Positions 28,026 to 37,290 of a DNA stretch of 64,000 nt are shown here, one piece after another. The stretch comes from Brumimicrobium mesophilum (GTDB taxonomy: Bacteria > Bacteroidota > Bacteroidia > Flavobacteriales_D > Crocinitomicaceae), in NCBI RefSeq assembly GCF_003025005.1, contig NZ_PVSS01000009.1:242-64241 (forward strand), given 5' to 3'. The translations under genes and the position numbers were made by a program. Numbering within the stretch: the stretch's first letter is position 1; every line of letters begins with the position of its first letter. The notes under the pieces were generated by a model. The model worked only from the letters and a program-made list of their open reading frames with translations. It was not told the origin of the DNA and did not search any database.

Positions 28026-28586
28026 ATGACAAAACGACAATTACGTAAAGCTGCTAGAATTCATGTTTCTAATGGATTATCAAAGCAAGAAACTTATGAT
28101 ATCCTTAAATCCGAAAATAAGATTTCTAGCGATGATTTAGGAAGAATAGTTCAAACAATAGCTTCTTTAAATGCAAGAATAAAATTTAAAATCATGAATG
28201 GGAATTTGATGCTAATCATCGTTTTCACCATTATTCTCAAGATACTTACACTTATTTGGAACTATAGTGATGGTGAATCAAATTGGTTTCAAGGAATTTC
28301 ACTTTTAATGAGTATTCTGTTTCTGATTGGTGTAGCCAGATATTACAAAGGTACTTATGTAGCCATCATGGTTATATATAGTATTGGATTGGTAGGTGTC
28401 ATTTTATCATTTGATTATAATTTTGAAGCTTATGAAATAGTCAATTTGGCGATATTTATTGCCCTAATCTTATTGAGTTATCTCTTAAACAAGAAATTAT
28501 TTCCAAATTTCACAAAAGAAAAACAACTGTACCGGAATCGTTTCAATCAAGATAGAATGAGATATTTGATAAAATTTGAAGATTAA
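28026..28586 (+). CDS. Integral membrane protein of unknown function
   Basis: The family is not recognised. The first ~55 residues are hydrophilic and look helical (ARIHVSNGLSKQETYDILK, resembling a short DNA- or protein-binding helical hairpin). About four membrane spans follow (near 60-78, 88-103, 108-126 and 132-152), with a basic cytoplasmic tail. The next two genes are on the same strand, but the gaps are too long to be sure of an operon. Confidence 0.6.
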   Translation: MTKRQLRKAARIHVSNGLSKQETYDILKSENKISSDDLGRIVQTIASLNARIKFKIMNGNLMLIIVFTIILKILTLIWNYSDGESNWFQGISLLMSILFLIGVARYYKGTYVAIMVIYSIGLVGVILSFDYNFEAYEIVNLAIFIALILLSYLLNKKLFPNFTKEKQLYRNRFNQDRMRYLIKFED

Positions 28587-28676
28587 AATAGAAGTTCAAT
28601 TGTATGATTTTACAAGTCCCAATTCCTATTTAAATTCTTAAGAATTAATTAAACTTGTACCTTATAAAAAGCAGCC

Positions 28677-28856
28677 ATGAAATTAAGCAAACCGACAAAA
28701 CTTTTAATATCTGGAATATTTCTAACTATTTTAAGTTTAAGTGATTTAGATAATTTTAATGTTCTTTTTCATGGCTTTTTTTTACTCATTGGACTTACAG
28801 CTATCGTAATGTCTGCGATATTTCATATAAAATCTAGAAACGAAGAAAGCAATTAA
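28677..28856 (+). CDS. Small two-helix membrane protein (59 aa)
   Basis: This 59-codon frame starts MKLSKPTKLLISGIFLTIL and ends KSRNEESN. It has two hydrophobic segments (about 9-22 and 29-50) in a positive-inside arrangement. It lies 15 bases upstream of the MepB gene on the same strand. I do not recognise a family; its length is just below common ORF cut-offs. Confidence 0.55.
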   Translation: MKLSKPTKLLISGIFLTILSLSDLDNFNVLFHGFFLLIGLTAIVMSAIFHIKSRNEESN

Positions 28857-28871
28857 AAATTTATAGTTAAT

Positions 28872-29333
28872 ATGGACATTCCAGAAATAGAACTTCTCGA
28901 CGCAAAACTTTTCATACCTCAAGGGAAGAAAATAAGTAACATTGTATCTGAGTCAGAGAGTAAAGAATATTTAGCTCACACATTTCAATTGGATGGTCAA
29001 AAAGTAATCTTTAGAAAAGCTAAAATCACACCTACGAAAACCGGGCAATTTGTAACTATTTGGAAGCGTAATAATGAAGGAATAACTTCGCCCTATAATA
29101 TTGTTGATGATTTTGAATTCTTTATAATATTAGTCCAAAAAGAAGAATCATTTGGTGTATTTATATTTCCAAAAGCTGTTTTGCATCAAAAAAAGATTAT
29201 ATCTGATGAGCGTAAAGACGGAAAACGTGGAATTAGGGTTTATCCTCTTTGGGATTTACCAATGAGTAAACAGGCGATTAAAACTCAAGAATGGCAAATC
29301 AAGTATTTTTTTGAATTGAAAATAGCCAATTGA
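28872..29333 (+). CDS. MepB-family protein
   Basis: The 153-residue product matches the MepB-like family: GQFVTIWKRNNEG, then FFIILVQKEESFGVFIFPKAVL, KDGKRGIRVYPLWD and a KTQEWQIKYF end. MepB was named from the mepRAB operon of Staphylococcus aureus, but its biochemical role is unknown. The length is normal. No regulator or efflux pump is adjacent here, so it is present as an isolated accessory gene. Confidence 0.82.
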   Translation: MDIPEIELLDAKLFIPQGKKISNIVSESESKEYLAHTFQLDGQKVIFRKAKITPTKTGQFVTIWKRNNEGITSPYNIVDDFEFFIILVQKEESFGVFIFPKAVLHQKKIISDERKDGKRGIRVYPLWDLPMSKQAIKTQEWQIKYFFELKIAN

Positions 29334-29524
29334 TTTGATAAGGTATTCTTAAAAGAATATACCCTTTTAACCCTGTTATTTATTATTCAAAAAAAAAGGA
29401 AACCAATTTAAAACTGCAGCCCAAACCAATTTACTCAACTAGTTTTTAATACTTTACAAATAATTTCTTTATATTTATTCCAAAAGTTTAAGATTTAAGC
29501 ACCATTCTAACTAATAATAGCAAG

Positions 29525-30844
29525 ATGAAAAACCACCTATTTTTCGCACTGATTATTGTTTTTTTCAGCTCATTCTCTTTATCACAAAGCTTTGATAAAA
29601 AGAAACTAGATGGATATTTTAACACATTAGAAAAGAATAATAAATTTATGGGAAGTGTTGCAGTATCCCAAAACGGCATTATAATTTATACTAAATCAGT
29701 TGGTTTTTCAGATGTTAAAAACCAAATTAGAAATACTCATGAAACAAAATTTAGAATTGGGTCAATCTCCAAAACTTTTACTGCAGTTTTGGTATTGAAT
29801 GCAATAGAAGATAGAAAATTGACTATAAATCAACACATTGACAAGTTCTTTCCATCAATAAAACACGCTGAGCAGATTTCAATCCTACAATTATTAAATC
29901 ACAGTAGTGGAATTTCAAATTTCACCAACGATAAAAATTTCGTGAACTATTACACTCTGCCAAAAACCCGAGAAGAATTAATACAAATCATTGCTGATGG
30001 CGGTAGTGACTTTAAACCAGGCAAGAAGGCTGAGTATAGTAATTCTAACTATGTATTGTTGACCCTCATTCTCGAAAAAATTTACGACAAAACATTGGAT
30101 GAAATTCTTTCTAAATATATTACTCAGCCTTTAGGATTAAACAACACTTTTATGGGGTCTAAAATAAGTACTTTAAGTAAGGATGCTAAATCTTATTATT
30201 ACAATGAAGGTTGGCAAGAACAAGTAGAAAGTGACATGTCTATTCCATTAGGAGCTGGAGGAATAGTTTCCACTCCTTCAGATATAGTTAAATTTAGTGA
30301 TGCCCTTTTTGCTGGATCACTCTTAAATTCTGAGAGTGTAAACCTTATGAAAACAATAAAAGAAGATTATGGAGTTGGATTATTCTCTTTTTCTTTTAAA
30401 AATAAAATGGGTTATGGCCATGACGGAGCAATTGATGGCTTCAAGTCTAGTTTTTATCATTTTTCAAAAGGAAAGATATCATATTCAGTTATTTCCAACG
30501 GTTTAGACATTGATTTAAATTTTATCACTAATGGAGTACTCAATGTCATAAATAACGAACCTTTCGCGATTCCTTCCTTTCAAGAATATAAGGTGAGGTC
30601 TGAAATTTTAGAACATTATATTGGCACTTATTCTTCAGATGAAATTCCAATAAAAATTAAAATTTCCAGAAATGAAAACAAATTAATTGCCCAAGGAACA
30701 GATCAACCAGAATTAATTTTAGTTGCAACAGGTGAGCATGAGTTTAAATTTGATCAGGCTGGAGCAATCTTCACTTTTATTCCGACAAGAAATGAAATGA
30801 TTCTAAATCAAGATGGTAGAGACTTTTTGTTTAGAAAAAAATAA
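29525..30844 (+). CDS. Exported serine hydrolase (class C beta-lactamase fold)
   Basis: The 439-residue product has a signal peptide (ending near SFSLSQS) and the serine beta-lactamase/DD-peptidase motifs: Ser80-x-x-Lys83 in RIGSISKTF, Tyr171-Ser-Asn in AEYSNSNYVLL and a third box near GYGHDGAIDGF. The ~95 residues after the catalytic domain form a small beta domain (SYSSDEIPIKIKI-like pattern near 355-435). Enzymes of this group hydrolyse diverse esters or peptides in the periplasm; the substrate cannot be told from sequence. Confidence 0.88.
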   Translation: MKNHLFFALIIVFFSSFSLSQSFDKKKLDGYFNTLEKNNKFMGSVAVSQNGIIIYTKSVGFSDVKNQIRNTHETKFRIGSISKTFTAVLVLNAIEDRKLTINQHIDKFFPSIKHAEQISILQLLNHSSGISNFTNDKNFVNYYTLPKTREELIQIIADGGSDFKPGKKAEYSNSNYVLLTLILEKIYDKTLDEILSKYITQPLGLNNTFMGSKISTLSKDAKSYYYNEGWQEQVESDMSIPLGAGGIVSTPSDIVKFSDALFAGSLLNSESVNLMKTIKEDYGVGLFSFSFKNKMGYGHDGAIDGFKSSFYHFSKGKISYSVISNGLDIDLNFITNGVLNVINNEPFAIPSFQEYKVRSEILEHYIGTYSSDEIPIKIKISRNENKLIAQGTDQPELILVATGEHEFKFDQAGAIFTFIPTRNEMILNQDGRDFLFRKK

Positions 30845-30972
30845 CGCTTAATGGATAATTATTATTGTATGCCGAATGGACCAATAGTAGTGCGTTGTAA
30901 AGAAAACGCAATATTCAATCAATTCGACTTATATAGCTCAATATGAGTGAATATCGCGTTAATAATTAATCA

Positions 30973-31923
30973 TTATTTATCTTTATCGTAGAAATTTGAT
31001 TTATAAGTATCGTAATCAACTTGCTTAACAGAAACTTTTTTGGCGTGCTCCGCAGGGCGAATTGGTCTACCTTTGTAAATCATAATTGCTCTGGTTATTT
31101 CCGCCCCAAGAAGAATAACGACAGTTGAATAATAAACCCAAATCAATAAAACTACAATAGATCCAGCTGCTTGGTATGTTTCAGCAAAATCGCTAGTTGA
31201 TAAATAATATTGTATTCCATACTTTCCTAAAATAAATAATCCAGCTGTGATTAATGCTGCCAATCCAACATCTTTCCATTTTAAAATTACGTCAGGAAGA
31301 AATTTAAATATCATTCCGATGATTGCGAATACAACTGCGAATGAAACAATACTACTTGTAATATTTAAAAGTAAACTTGGTTCGCTTCCTATTAAACTTT
31401 GAATTTTACCAAAAAACAATTCTAGTAAAGTGTCACTAATTAAAGATACGATAAAAATGAACCCCATTCCAACAATCATCCCAAGAGATAACACCCTATT
31501 CACAAGAAACTTAACAAAACCCCTTTTAGGCTGCGCAACCACATCCCAAATTTTATTTAAACCTTCTTGTAAACTCATGAATATGGTTGTTGCAGAGAAT
31601 ACCAAAGTTCCTACTCCAAATATTGTCTGAAGTGTACTATCTGATGACATATCTACTTGAACAATAATTTCAGAAATTGACTGTGCAATATCAGGTCCAA
31701 TAAATTCGCTTAACTGCATTGTTAATTCACCAGTTGCAGCTTCCTTTCCGAGAAATACTCCGGCAACAATAATGATTGTTATAATCAAACCTGGCAATGA
31801 AAATATGGTGTAAAATGCTATTGCAGCGGCAAAAGTCATTAAACTATGAGAGCCTACTCCAGAAATAATCGTTTTTACAACTTCGATAATAGGATTTAAT
31901 GCGGTTTTTATTTTTTGAAACAT
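30973..31923 (-). CDS. YihY/BrkB-family inner-membrane protein
   Basis: The 316-residue product has the six-span YihY/BrkB pattern: SHSLMTFAAAIAFYTIFSLPG near the start, IFMSLQEGLNKIWDV, a FKFLPDVILKWKDV loop, and LIWVYYSTVVILLGAEITRA at the end. The family was once called RNase BN, but it is an uncharacterised membrane protein proposed as a transporter. The basic C-terminal tail is cytoplasmic. Convergent with the serine hydrolase gene; no operon partner is seen. Confidence 0.92.
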   Translation of the reverse strand: MFQKIKTALNPIIEVVKTIISGVGSHSLMTFAAAIAFYTIFSLPGLIITIIIVAGVFLGKEAATGELTMQLSEFIGPDIAQSISEIIVQVDMSSDSTLQTIFGVGTLVFSATTIFMSLQEGLNKIWDVVAQPKRGFVKFLVNRVLSLGMIVGMGFIFIVSLISDTLLELFFGKIQSLIGSEPSLLLNITSSIVSFAVVFAIIGMIFKFLPDVILKWKDVGLAALITAGLFILGKYGIQYYLSTSDFAETYQAAGSIVVLLIWVYYSTVVILLGAEITRAIMIYKGRPIRPAEHAKKVSVKQVDYDTYKSNFYDKDK

Positions 31924-32372
31924 ATAGTGATATTTGAGTGAAAAATATTTTAAATCGAATAGCTAATCAGTGATTTAAACGAATTCCAAAACCATTTCTA
32001 ATAATTACAATTAATAATACTGAAAATTAATAAATTGGATTTTAAAATTTATAATATTTAACAAAATGAGAACAATGTAGTCGCAATTCAGAAAAATGAA
32101 AAAGGTAGAAGAATTGAAATTCAAGTTCCAAATCTAATTTTTCAACCCATAATAGTCTGGTCTATTTTAGAAATTGATTTGCTTTTTCCAATACACTAAA
32201 GGTTTGCCATTGAAAAAAAATGGGTTTTATCTGTTATTGTTCAGCGAAACTTCAATTGAGGGATTAAGGCAACAAAAGATTGATAATAAAACTCCTAATA
32301 AATACATTCTTTTCAGCTAGTAGCTGTTCAACCTGATGTGGAGCAGTTTAACAAAAATTCATTTTATTGATT
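31924..32372. other. Gene-free AT-rich spacer
   Basis: About 450 bases between yihY and the terminator downstream of osmC. I see no reading frame with coding character, no repeat and no RNA-like structure. Confidence 0.5.
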
Positions 32373-32405
32373 AAAAAAAAACGGAAAATCCCATTGGAAA
32401 TTCCG
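32373..32405 (-). terminator. Rho-independent terminator downstream of osmC-type gene
   Basis: On the minus strand CGGAATTTCC-AATG-GGATTTTCCG forms a stem interrupted by a small internal loop, followed by nine T. It lies about 60 bases after the OsmC gene stop. Confidence 0.75.
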
Positions 32406-32463
32406 CTTCTAAATTTGATTTTGAATATTGAGATTAATCAAAATTCCGCATTTAGAATACCAT

Positions 32464-32877
32464 CTACTTATTCAAGGTGTAATCCAAATTTATTTTGGTA
32501 TCTAACAACAATGAAATTGGACAATTCTCTTCGGCATCCTTTGCTAATTTCGAGAACTCATCTTCTTTAATTCCATCAACTTTGGCTGTCAGTTTTAGAT
32601 TTGAAGAAACAACTTTACCGTCTTCAAATGTAAGAGAACCTGAAGTTTCCAGGGTATCTGCGGTATATCCTGCCTCTTGTAAGTTGAATGTTAATTTCAT
32701 CGTGAAACATCCTGCGTGAGCAGCTGCAATCAATTCTTCTGGATTGGTTCCTTTTCCATCTTCAAATCTACTTTTGTAAGAATAATTGGTTTCATCTAAA
32801 ACTTTACTTTGAGTTGTTAAATGGCCTTTTCCTTCTTTTCCATTTCCGCTCCAAACGGCTATTGCTTTTCTTTCCAT
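32464..32877 (-). CDS. OsmC-family peroxiredoxin
   Basis: OsmC/Ohr proteins reduce organic hydroperoxides with a pair of cysteines. The 137-residue product keeps both: Cys57 in AAAHAGCFTM and Cys119 in EENCPISLL. The order and spacing, plus the N-terminal AVWSGNGKEGKGHL strand pair and PEELIAAAHA helix, match the OsmC subgroup. No promoter box is convincing (TACCTTAG at 32902-32909 has one mismatch). Confidence 0.93.
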   Translation of the reverse strand: MERKAIAVWSGNGKEGKGHLTTQSKVLDETNYSYKSRFEDGKGTNPEELIAAAHAGCFTMKLTFNLQEAGYTADTLETSGSLTFEDGKVVSSNLKLTAKVDGIKEDEFSKLAKDAEENCPISLLLDTKINLDYTLNK

Positions 32878-33305
32878 AATTTGTCATTATTTGATGAACT
32901 CCTAAGGTATGAATTAGGTTTCTTTGATAGTGATAAACAATGTTAAAGTGATGAAATAAATCAATATATATTCTCTTTAAACGAAACTTCATTTTAATTT
33001 CCAAACATCCTGTTTAGTTACCCCACTTCAGTATAAAAAATAGACTTAAGATATTAGATAAACCAAGTGAAATCAAAATTAGAATATAGTGATTATACGT
33101 ACTTGTCTGATAAGTGGTTTATTACTACTTTTGTTTCGTCTAAAGATTCTCATTTTATAAAAGATTTAATTCAAATTTAAGTACAATTATTTTTTGGCTT
33201 TTTAAAATCTTGACTTTAGGATGAAAGTAATTTATTAACTAATAATTTTGATTATTTTAGAGTTAGGTAAAGAGGCCACAATTTAAAATTTTCAATTCAA
33301 AAAAA
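32878..33305. other. Gene-free AT-rich spacer between divergent genes
   Basis: About 430 bases hold the upstream regions of the OsmC gene (minus) and the SGNH-like gene (plus). No coding region, repeat or structured RNA is visible. Confidence 0.5.
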
Positions 33306-34301
33306 ATGAAAAAACTTCTTACTAGATTCCTTCTATTCCTAGCACCTATTGCAATAATTGTTTTGCCCATTGCATATTTTGATTTCTTCCAAGTTTTTGG
33401 TTTTCCAGAGTATCACCTTGATCAAAGAACTGCAGTCAATCGTGGAACGATGACTACTAAAACATATATTCATTTAAGAGAAGAAGAGAAATATGATTCT
33501 TTTTTATTTGGAAGCTCAAGATCACACGCATTTAAATGTGAAAATTGGAAAGAACATTTACCTAAAGATGCTAAACCCTTACATTTCGATGCTTCAGCCG
33601 AGGGGATATGGGGCATATTGAAGAAAATGCAGTTTATTAATGAGAATGGTGATTCTATAAAAAACGCTTTAGTTATTTTGGATAGACATGGACTATCAGA
33701 AACAAGACCTAGGGACGGAGTGTTATTCATTGCCATGCCTGAAATTTCTAAGGGATCGTATGTAAAATACTATTCGGAATTTCTAAAGGCTTCACTGTAC
33801 CCTAAATTTTTACTGGCTTATATCGATTACGCAATATTTAAAAAGCATAGAGAATATATGGGCAATTTTATCAATACTCGTGAATATCCATTTTTAATGA
33901 ATCGCAAAAATGGGGACATATGGTATGGATATGACAGGGAAATTGAAGAAGATTCCTTAGGGTATTACAAAGACCTTATTGAACAAGGTGTCTTTTACGA
34001 AAGACCTAAACCAAACAATCGGAAACCTGAGGTTACTAAAGAGGAAATAGAGCAACTAAAATTGATGAAAGAGCTTTTTGTTCAACATAACACTAACTAC
34101 AAAATAGTGTTATCACCTATTTATGACCAAGTTCCAGTTGAACAGGATCAAATTGACCTATTGAATGAAATATTTGGCAGTGAAAATATTTTTAATTTCT
34201 CAGGTAAAAACAGTTTTACTGAGCCAATTCATAATTTTTACGAAACTTCACATTTTAGGCCTCATGTAGCAAATGAAATTATGGAAATTATTTATCAATA
34301 A
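33306..34301 (+). CDS. Membrane-anchored SGNH-hydrolase-like protein
   Basis: The 331-residue product begins with an uncleaved-looking membrane segment (LLTRFLLFLAPIAIIVLPIAYF), so the rest faces the periplasm. Two short blocks recall SGNH or AlgX/DltD-type esterases: FLFGSSRSHAFKC near residue 65 (Gly-Ser-Ser nucleophile block) and ETSHFRPHVANEI near the C-terminus (catalytic His block). Such proteins often add or remove acetyl groups on polysaccharides, but no O-acyltransferase or polysaccharide genes are next to it, so the substrate is unknown. Confidence 0.6.
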   Translation: MKKLLTRFLLFLAPIAIIVLPIAYFDFFQVFGFPEYHLDQRTAVNRGTMTTKTYIHLREEEKYDSFLFGSSRSHAFKCENWKEHLPKDAKPLHFDASAEGIWGILKKMQFINENGDSIKNALVILDRHGLSETRPRDGVLFIAMPEISKGSYVKYYSEFLKASLYPKFLLAYIDYAIFKKHREYMGNFINTREYPFLMNRKNGDIWYGYDREIEEDSLGYYKDLIEQGVFYERPKPNNRKPEVTKEEIEQLKLMKELFVQHNTNYKIVLSPIYDQVPVEQDQIDLLNEIFGSENIFNFSGKNSFTEPIHNFYETSHFRPHVANEIMEIIYQ

Positions 34302-34391
34302 TAAAATTGCTAAACTCTTAAAAAAAGCATCACATTGATTAATTAATCCACTACATTCTATATTTTTACATTCAAAATTAAGACCATAGCT

Positions 34392-35255
34392 ATGAAGTGG
34401 AAAGGAAGAAGAAAAAGCAGTAACGTAGATGATAGACGAGGAATTAGTTCTAAGTCTAAAATTCTAGGTGGAGGTGGTTTGATTGGAATAATCATCCTTT
34501 TAGTAAGTGTATTCGGTGGAGAAACTGGAAAGCAAATTGCTCCTATTTTAGAACAGTTTAATCAATCCTCCTCATCGGGAATGGTAAATTCTGAACAACG
34601 AGAACTTTCTGCTGAGGAAGTTGAAATTGGAGATTTCGTAGCAACTGTTTTCCAAGACACAGAAGATGTTTGGAACAAAATTTTCCAAGAAAACAATATG
34701 GTTTACGAAGAACCAGGTATGGTTTTATTTACTGGGCAAGTTTCTACAGCTTGTGGAAATGCAACTTCAGCATCTGGTCCTTTCTACTGTCCAGGAGACA
34801 AAAAAGTATATATGGATTTAGATTTTTTCCAAGAACTTGAAACCCGGTATGGAGCTAAAGGAGGAGATTTTGCAATGGCTTATGTAATTGCTCACGAAGT
34901 TGGACATCACGTTCAGACAATATTAGGAATCACAGCAAAAGTTCGTCAAATTCAATCCAAAAAATCACAAGTCGAAGCCAATAAAATGACCGTAAAACAA
35001 GAATTGCAAGCGGATTTTTATGCTGGAGTTTGGGCATATCACATGAAGCAATATCTCGAAGAAGGAGATATCGATGAAGCGTTAAGTGCAGCCCATGCCG
35101 TGGGAGATGATGCCATTCAAAAGCGAGTAAGAGGAAATGTAACACCCGACTCCTTCACTCATGGAACTTCTGCTCAACGTAAAAAATGGTTCACAAAAGG
35201 ATTTAAAACTGGTGACATTAGACAAGGAGATACCTATTCGAGTGATGATTTGTAA
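34392..35255 (+). CDS. Neutral zinc metallopeptidase (YpfJ-like)
   Basis: The 287-residue product fits the YpfJ/KPN_02809 family: a basic N-terminus (MKWKGRRKSSNVDDRRG) before one membrane span (about 27-42), then a periplasmic protease domain with HEVGHH at 168-173 (two zinc ligands and the catalytic Glu), FYCPGDKKVYMDLDFF before it and ELQADFYAGVWA after it, which supplies a further ligand. The final TSAQRKKWFTKGFKTG is also typical. The physiological substrate is unknown. Confidence 0.93.
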   Translation: MKWKGRRKSSNVDDRRGISSKSKILGGGGLIGIIILLVSVFGGETGKQIAPILEQFNQSSSSGMVNSEQRELSAEEVEIGDFVATVFQDTEDVWNKIFQENNMVYEEPGMVLFTGQVSTACGNATSASGPFYCPGDKKVYMDLDFFQELETRYGAKGGDFAMAYVIAHEVGHHVQTILGITAKVRQIQSKKSQVEANKMTVKQELQADFYAGVWAYHMKQYLEEGDIDEALSAAHAVGDDAIQKRVRGNVTPDSFTHGTSAQRKKWFTKGFKTGDIRQGDTYSSDDL

Positions 35256-35571
35256 CATCTTCGAGGGGTAAATCAACTAACTGCGAAGTTTGTACCAACT
35301 ACATGCTGATATTTTTTTATTTAACCATTTGACATTAGAGAATATCGTTATATAAAACGAAGAATAAGCACTTTTGCAAAAATCCTTTTTACAAATTAAC
35401 ATTCAATAGTTCGCAATTTTTTCATCAATAAAACAGCCTCAAAAAGTACCTAAAACGGTAATAATTATGGTAGTAATTTCATGACTTAATTATAATTGAT
35501 TGAAATTAAAAGGTTAACAAAAAGTAACTTATTTCGTTCGGTTCTATTCGGACAAAACCCTTTAAAATAGA

Positions 35572-35579
35572 TACCTTTG
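35572..35579 (+). promoter_or_regulatory. Predicted -7 promoter box for the beta-helix protein gene
   Basis: TACCTTTG matches TAnnTTTG. The expected transcription start (about 35585-35590) coincides with the base of the long hairpin at 35591-35635. Confidence 0.6.
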
Positions 35580-35589
35580 CTTCAGTAAC

Positions 35590-35640
35590 AACACTAAATA
35601 CCATAGAAAAACAGTTTTCCTATGGTATTTAGTGTTTTTG
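35590..35640 (+). promoter_or_regulatory. Strong 5'-leader hairpin (attenuator or mRNA stabiliser)
   Basis: ACACTAAATACCATAG (35591-35606) pairs perfectly with 35620-35635 over 16 bp. The apical part extends with four more A-T pairs after one mismatch, and TTTTTG follows. It begins at the predicted 5' end of the mRNA, 28 bases before the start codon at 35664. It is either an intrinsic terminator/attenuator or a 5' stem-loop that protects the transcript. The upstream part of the spacer (35256-35560) holds no gene. Confidence 0.7.
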
Positions 35641-35663
35641 AATAATCATTAAAAAAAAATAAC

Positions 35664-37136
35664 ATGAGAAAAATTACACTTTTCGCTTTTGGTGTTTTAG
35701 CAAGTGCCGCAAGTTATGCGCAATTGACAACACCAGGAACAGGTCAAAATTATGACTTAACCACTCTATCTGCTTTAGACCCATCAATTTTAACCTTTGA
35801 TGGAACAAAATACATCCTGAGTGATGATTTAATCATTTCAACTACCGATGTTTTAGAAATTACGACTTCAGACACTTTATTCGTTGATTCCGATAAAAGA
35901 ATAACCATTGAGGGGAGTCTAGTTATTGATGCTGGTCAAAACAATCCGAAGTTTGTGCTTAGTTCTACAGATACCTTGAATCCAGCAGAAGGTATTCGTT
36001 TTGAAGAATTCTCTATTGGATCAATAAAAAATTCTGAAATAACCTATACAGGTGGTTTAAGAGTTCTAACGGAAGACTTCGAAATTGAAGATAGTTATCT
36101 AGCTCATAATGTCTCAGGAGTTTCAACAGGTGCAGTAATTTCGTTATCAAGAGGTGCTGCTGTAATAAAAAACAACACATTTTATATGAATGACTTGCCT
36201 GCAGTTGGTTCGGGAGCAAATCAAAATGTAGCCGCACAAATCATTAATAACTGGATAGAAAAAAATTGTCAGTCAAATCAAAACCGCCCTCAAATAAATG
36301 TGGGACCAACTGGTACTGATACTTTAAGGATTATTGGAAATACTATTCTTGGTGATAGAGCTATGACAATGGCTGGTGGAATTGGTGTATCTAATTTTGT
36401 TGGAGCAGATATCAATGCAATTATAGAGGCAAACGTAATCATTGACAATAGATATGGTTTATCTGTTTTAGGTGCAAACGCAAATGTATTGATAAAAGAC
36501 AATATTATTGAAGACAATGATTCTCAAAATGACCCTAATTTAGGAGGAAGTGGAATTTCATTAAATAGTAGTGATGACTCACAGAATATCATCATACGTG
36601 AAAATAAAATTCGTGGGAACATCTGGGGAATTACCGTAATTGGTCAAGCTTCAGCTGATCTTGGAACAACTGGTGATCTTGGAAACAACCTTTTTTCTGA
36701 CAACGGAAACAATGGAGAAATATTTGCAATCTACAACAATACTCCGCTAGACATTAGCGCTATGGGAAATTGTTGGATAGAATCTAACCAAGCGGCCGAC
36801 TCTACTGAAATAGAAGATGTTGTATTCCACAATGTAGATGATGTAACTTTAGGAACTGTTGATTTTAGTAATTGGTCTTGCGGAATTCTATCAACTGATA
36901 AATTTAAATTAGAAAATATCAATTTATACCCAAATCCAGCTCAGAACAGAATCAACATTACCAATGATTCGAATTTTGAAACTGTCGAATTTTTTAATAT
37001 TAGCGGTAAACTATTGAAAACTGAAAAGTTAATTGATGGTGAAAACAAAATAGATTTATCATTTCCTAATGGTTTGTATTTGTTAAAATTCACAAACAAA
37101 GAAAATAGCTTGACAAAAAAATTAATGATTAAATAA
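35664..37136 (+). CDS. T9SS-secreted right-handed beta-helix protein
   Basis: The 490-residue product has a signal peptide (MRKITLFAFGVLASAASYAQ). The central region (about 120-350) shows repeated parallel-beta-helix turns with Asn ladders (IKNNTFYMND, IRIIGNTILGD-like, IEANVIIDNRYGLSVLG, IIIRENKIRGNIWGITVIG), as in pectate-lyase-type folds. The last ~75 residues are a T9SS type A sorting domain (INLYPNPAQNRINI ... LTKKLMIK). It is a cell-surface or released protein; no lyase catalytic residues could be identified. It has its own promoter, leader hairpin and terminator. Confidence 0.85.
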   Translation: MRKITLFAFGVLASAASYAQLTTPGTGQNYDLTTLSALDPSILTFDGTKYILSDDLIISTTDVLEITTSDTLFVDSDKRITIEGSLVIDAGQNNPKFVLSSTDTLNPAEGIRFEEFSIGSIKNSEITYTGGLRVLTEDFEIEDSYLAHNVSGVSTGAVISLSRGAAVIKNNTFYMNDLPAVGSGANQNVAAQIINNWIEKNCQSNQNRPQINVGPTGTDTLRIIGNTILGDRAMTMAGGIGVSNFVGADINAIIEANVIIDNRYGLSVLGANANVLIKDNIIEDNDSQNDPNLGGSGISLNSSDDSQNIIIRENKIRGNIWGITVIGQASADLGTTGDLGNNLFSDNGNNGEIFAIYNNTPLDISAMGNCWIESNQAADSTEIEDVVFHNVDDVTLGTVDFSNWSCGILSTDKFKLENINLYPNPAQNRINITNDSNFETVEFFNISGKLLKTEKLIDGENKIDLSFPNGLYLLKFTNKENSLTKKLMIK

Positions 37137-37157
37137 TAACACTCAATTAGAATTGAA

Positions 37158-37213
37158 GCTGACCATAAACTCAAGAAAATATTAGTATTGAGGGAATGGT
37201 CAGTTTTTTTTTG
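37158..37213 (+). terminator. Rho-independent terminator of the beta-helix protein gene
   Basis: CTGACCAT (37159-37166) pairs with ATGGTCAG (37196-37203), and inner CTCAA pairs with TTGAG, followed by a long T run. Confidence 0.85.
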
Positions 37214-37268
37214 TTTTTTAAGTCTACGCACAAAGCTTACTTAACGGTTCATATATTCGTAATTATTT

Positions 37269-37276
37269 TAACTTTG
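37269..37276 (+). promoter_or_regulatory. Predicted -7 promoter box giving a near-leaderless mRNA
   Basis: TAACTTTG matches TAnnTTTG. Fourteen bases separate it from the GTG start at 37291, so the leader would be only about 7-9 bases. Confidence 0.5.
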
Positions 37277-37290
37277 TATAAACAACTTAC

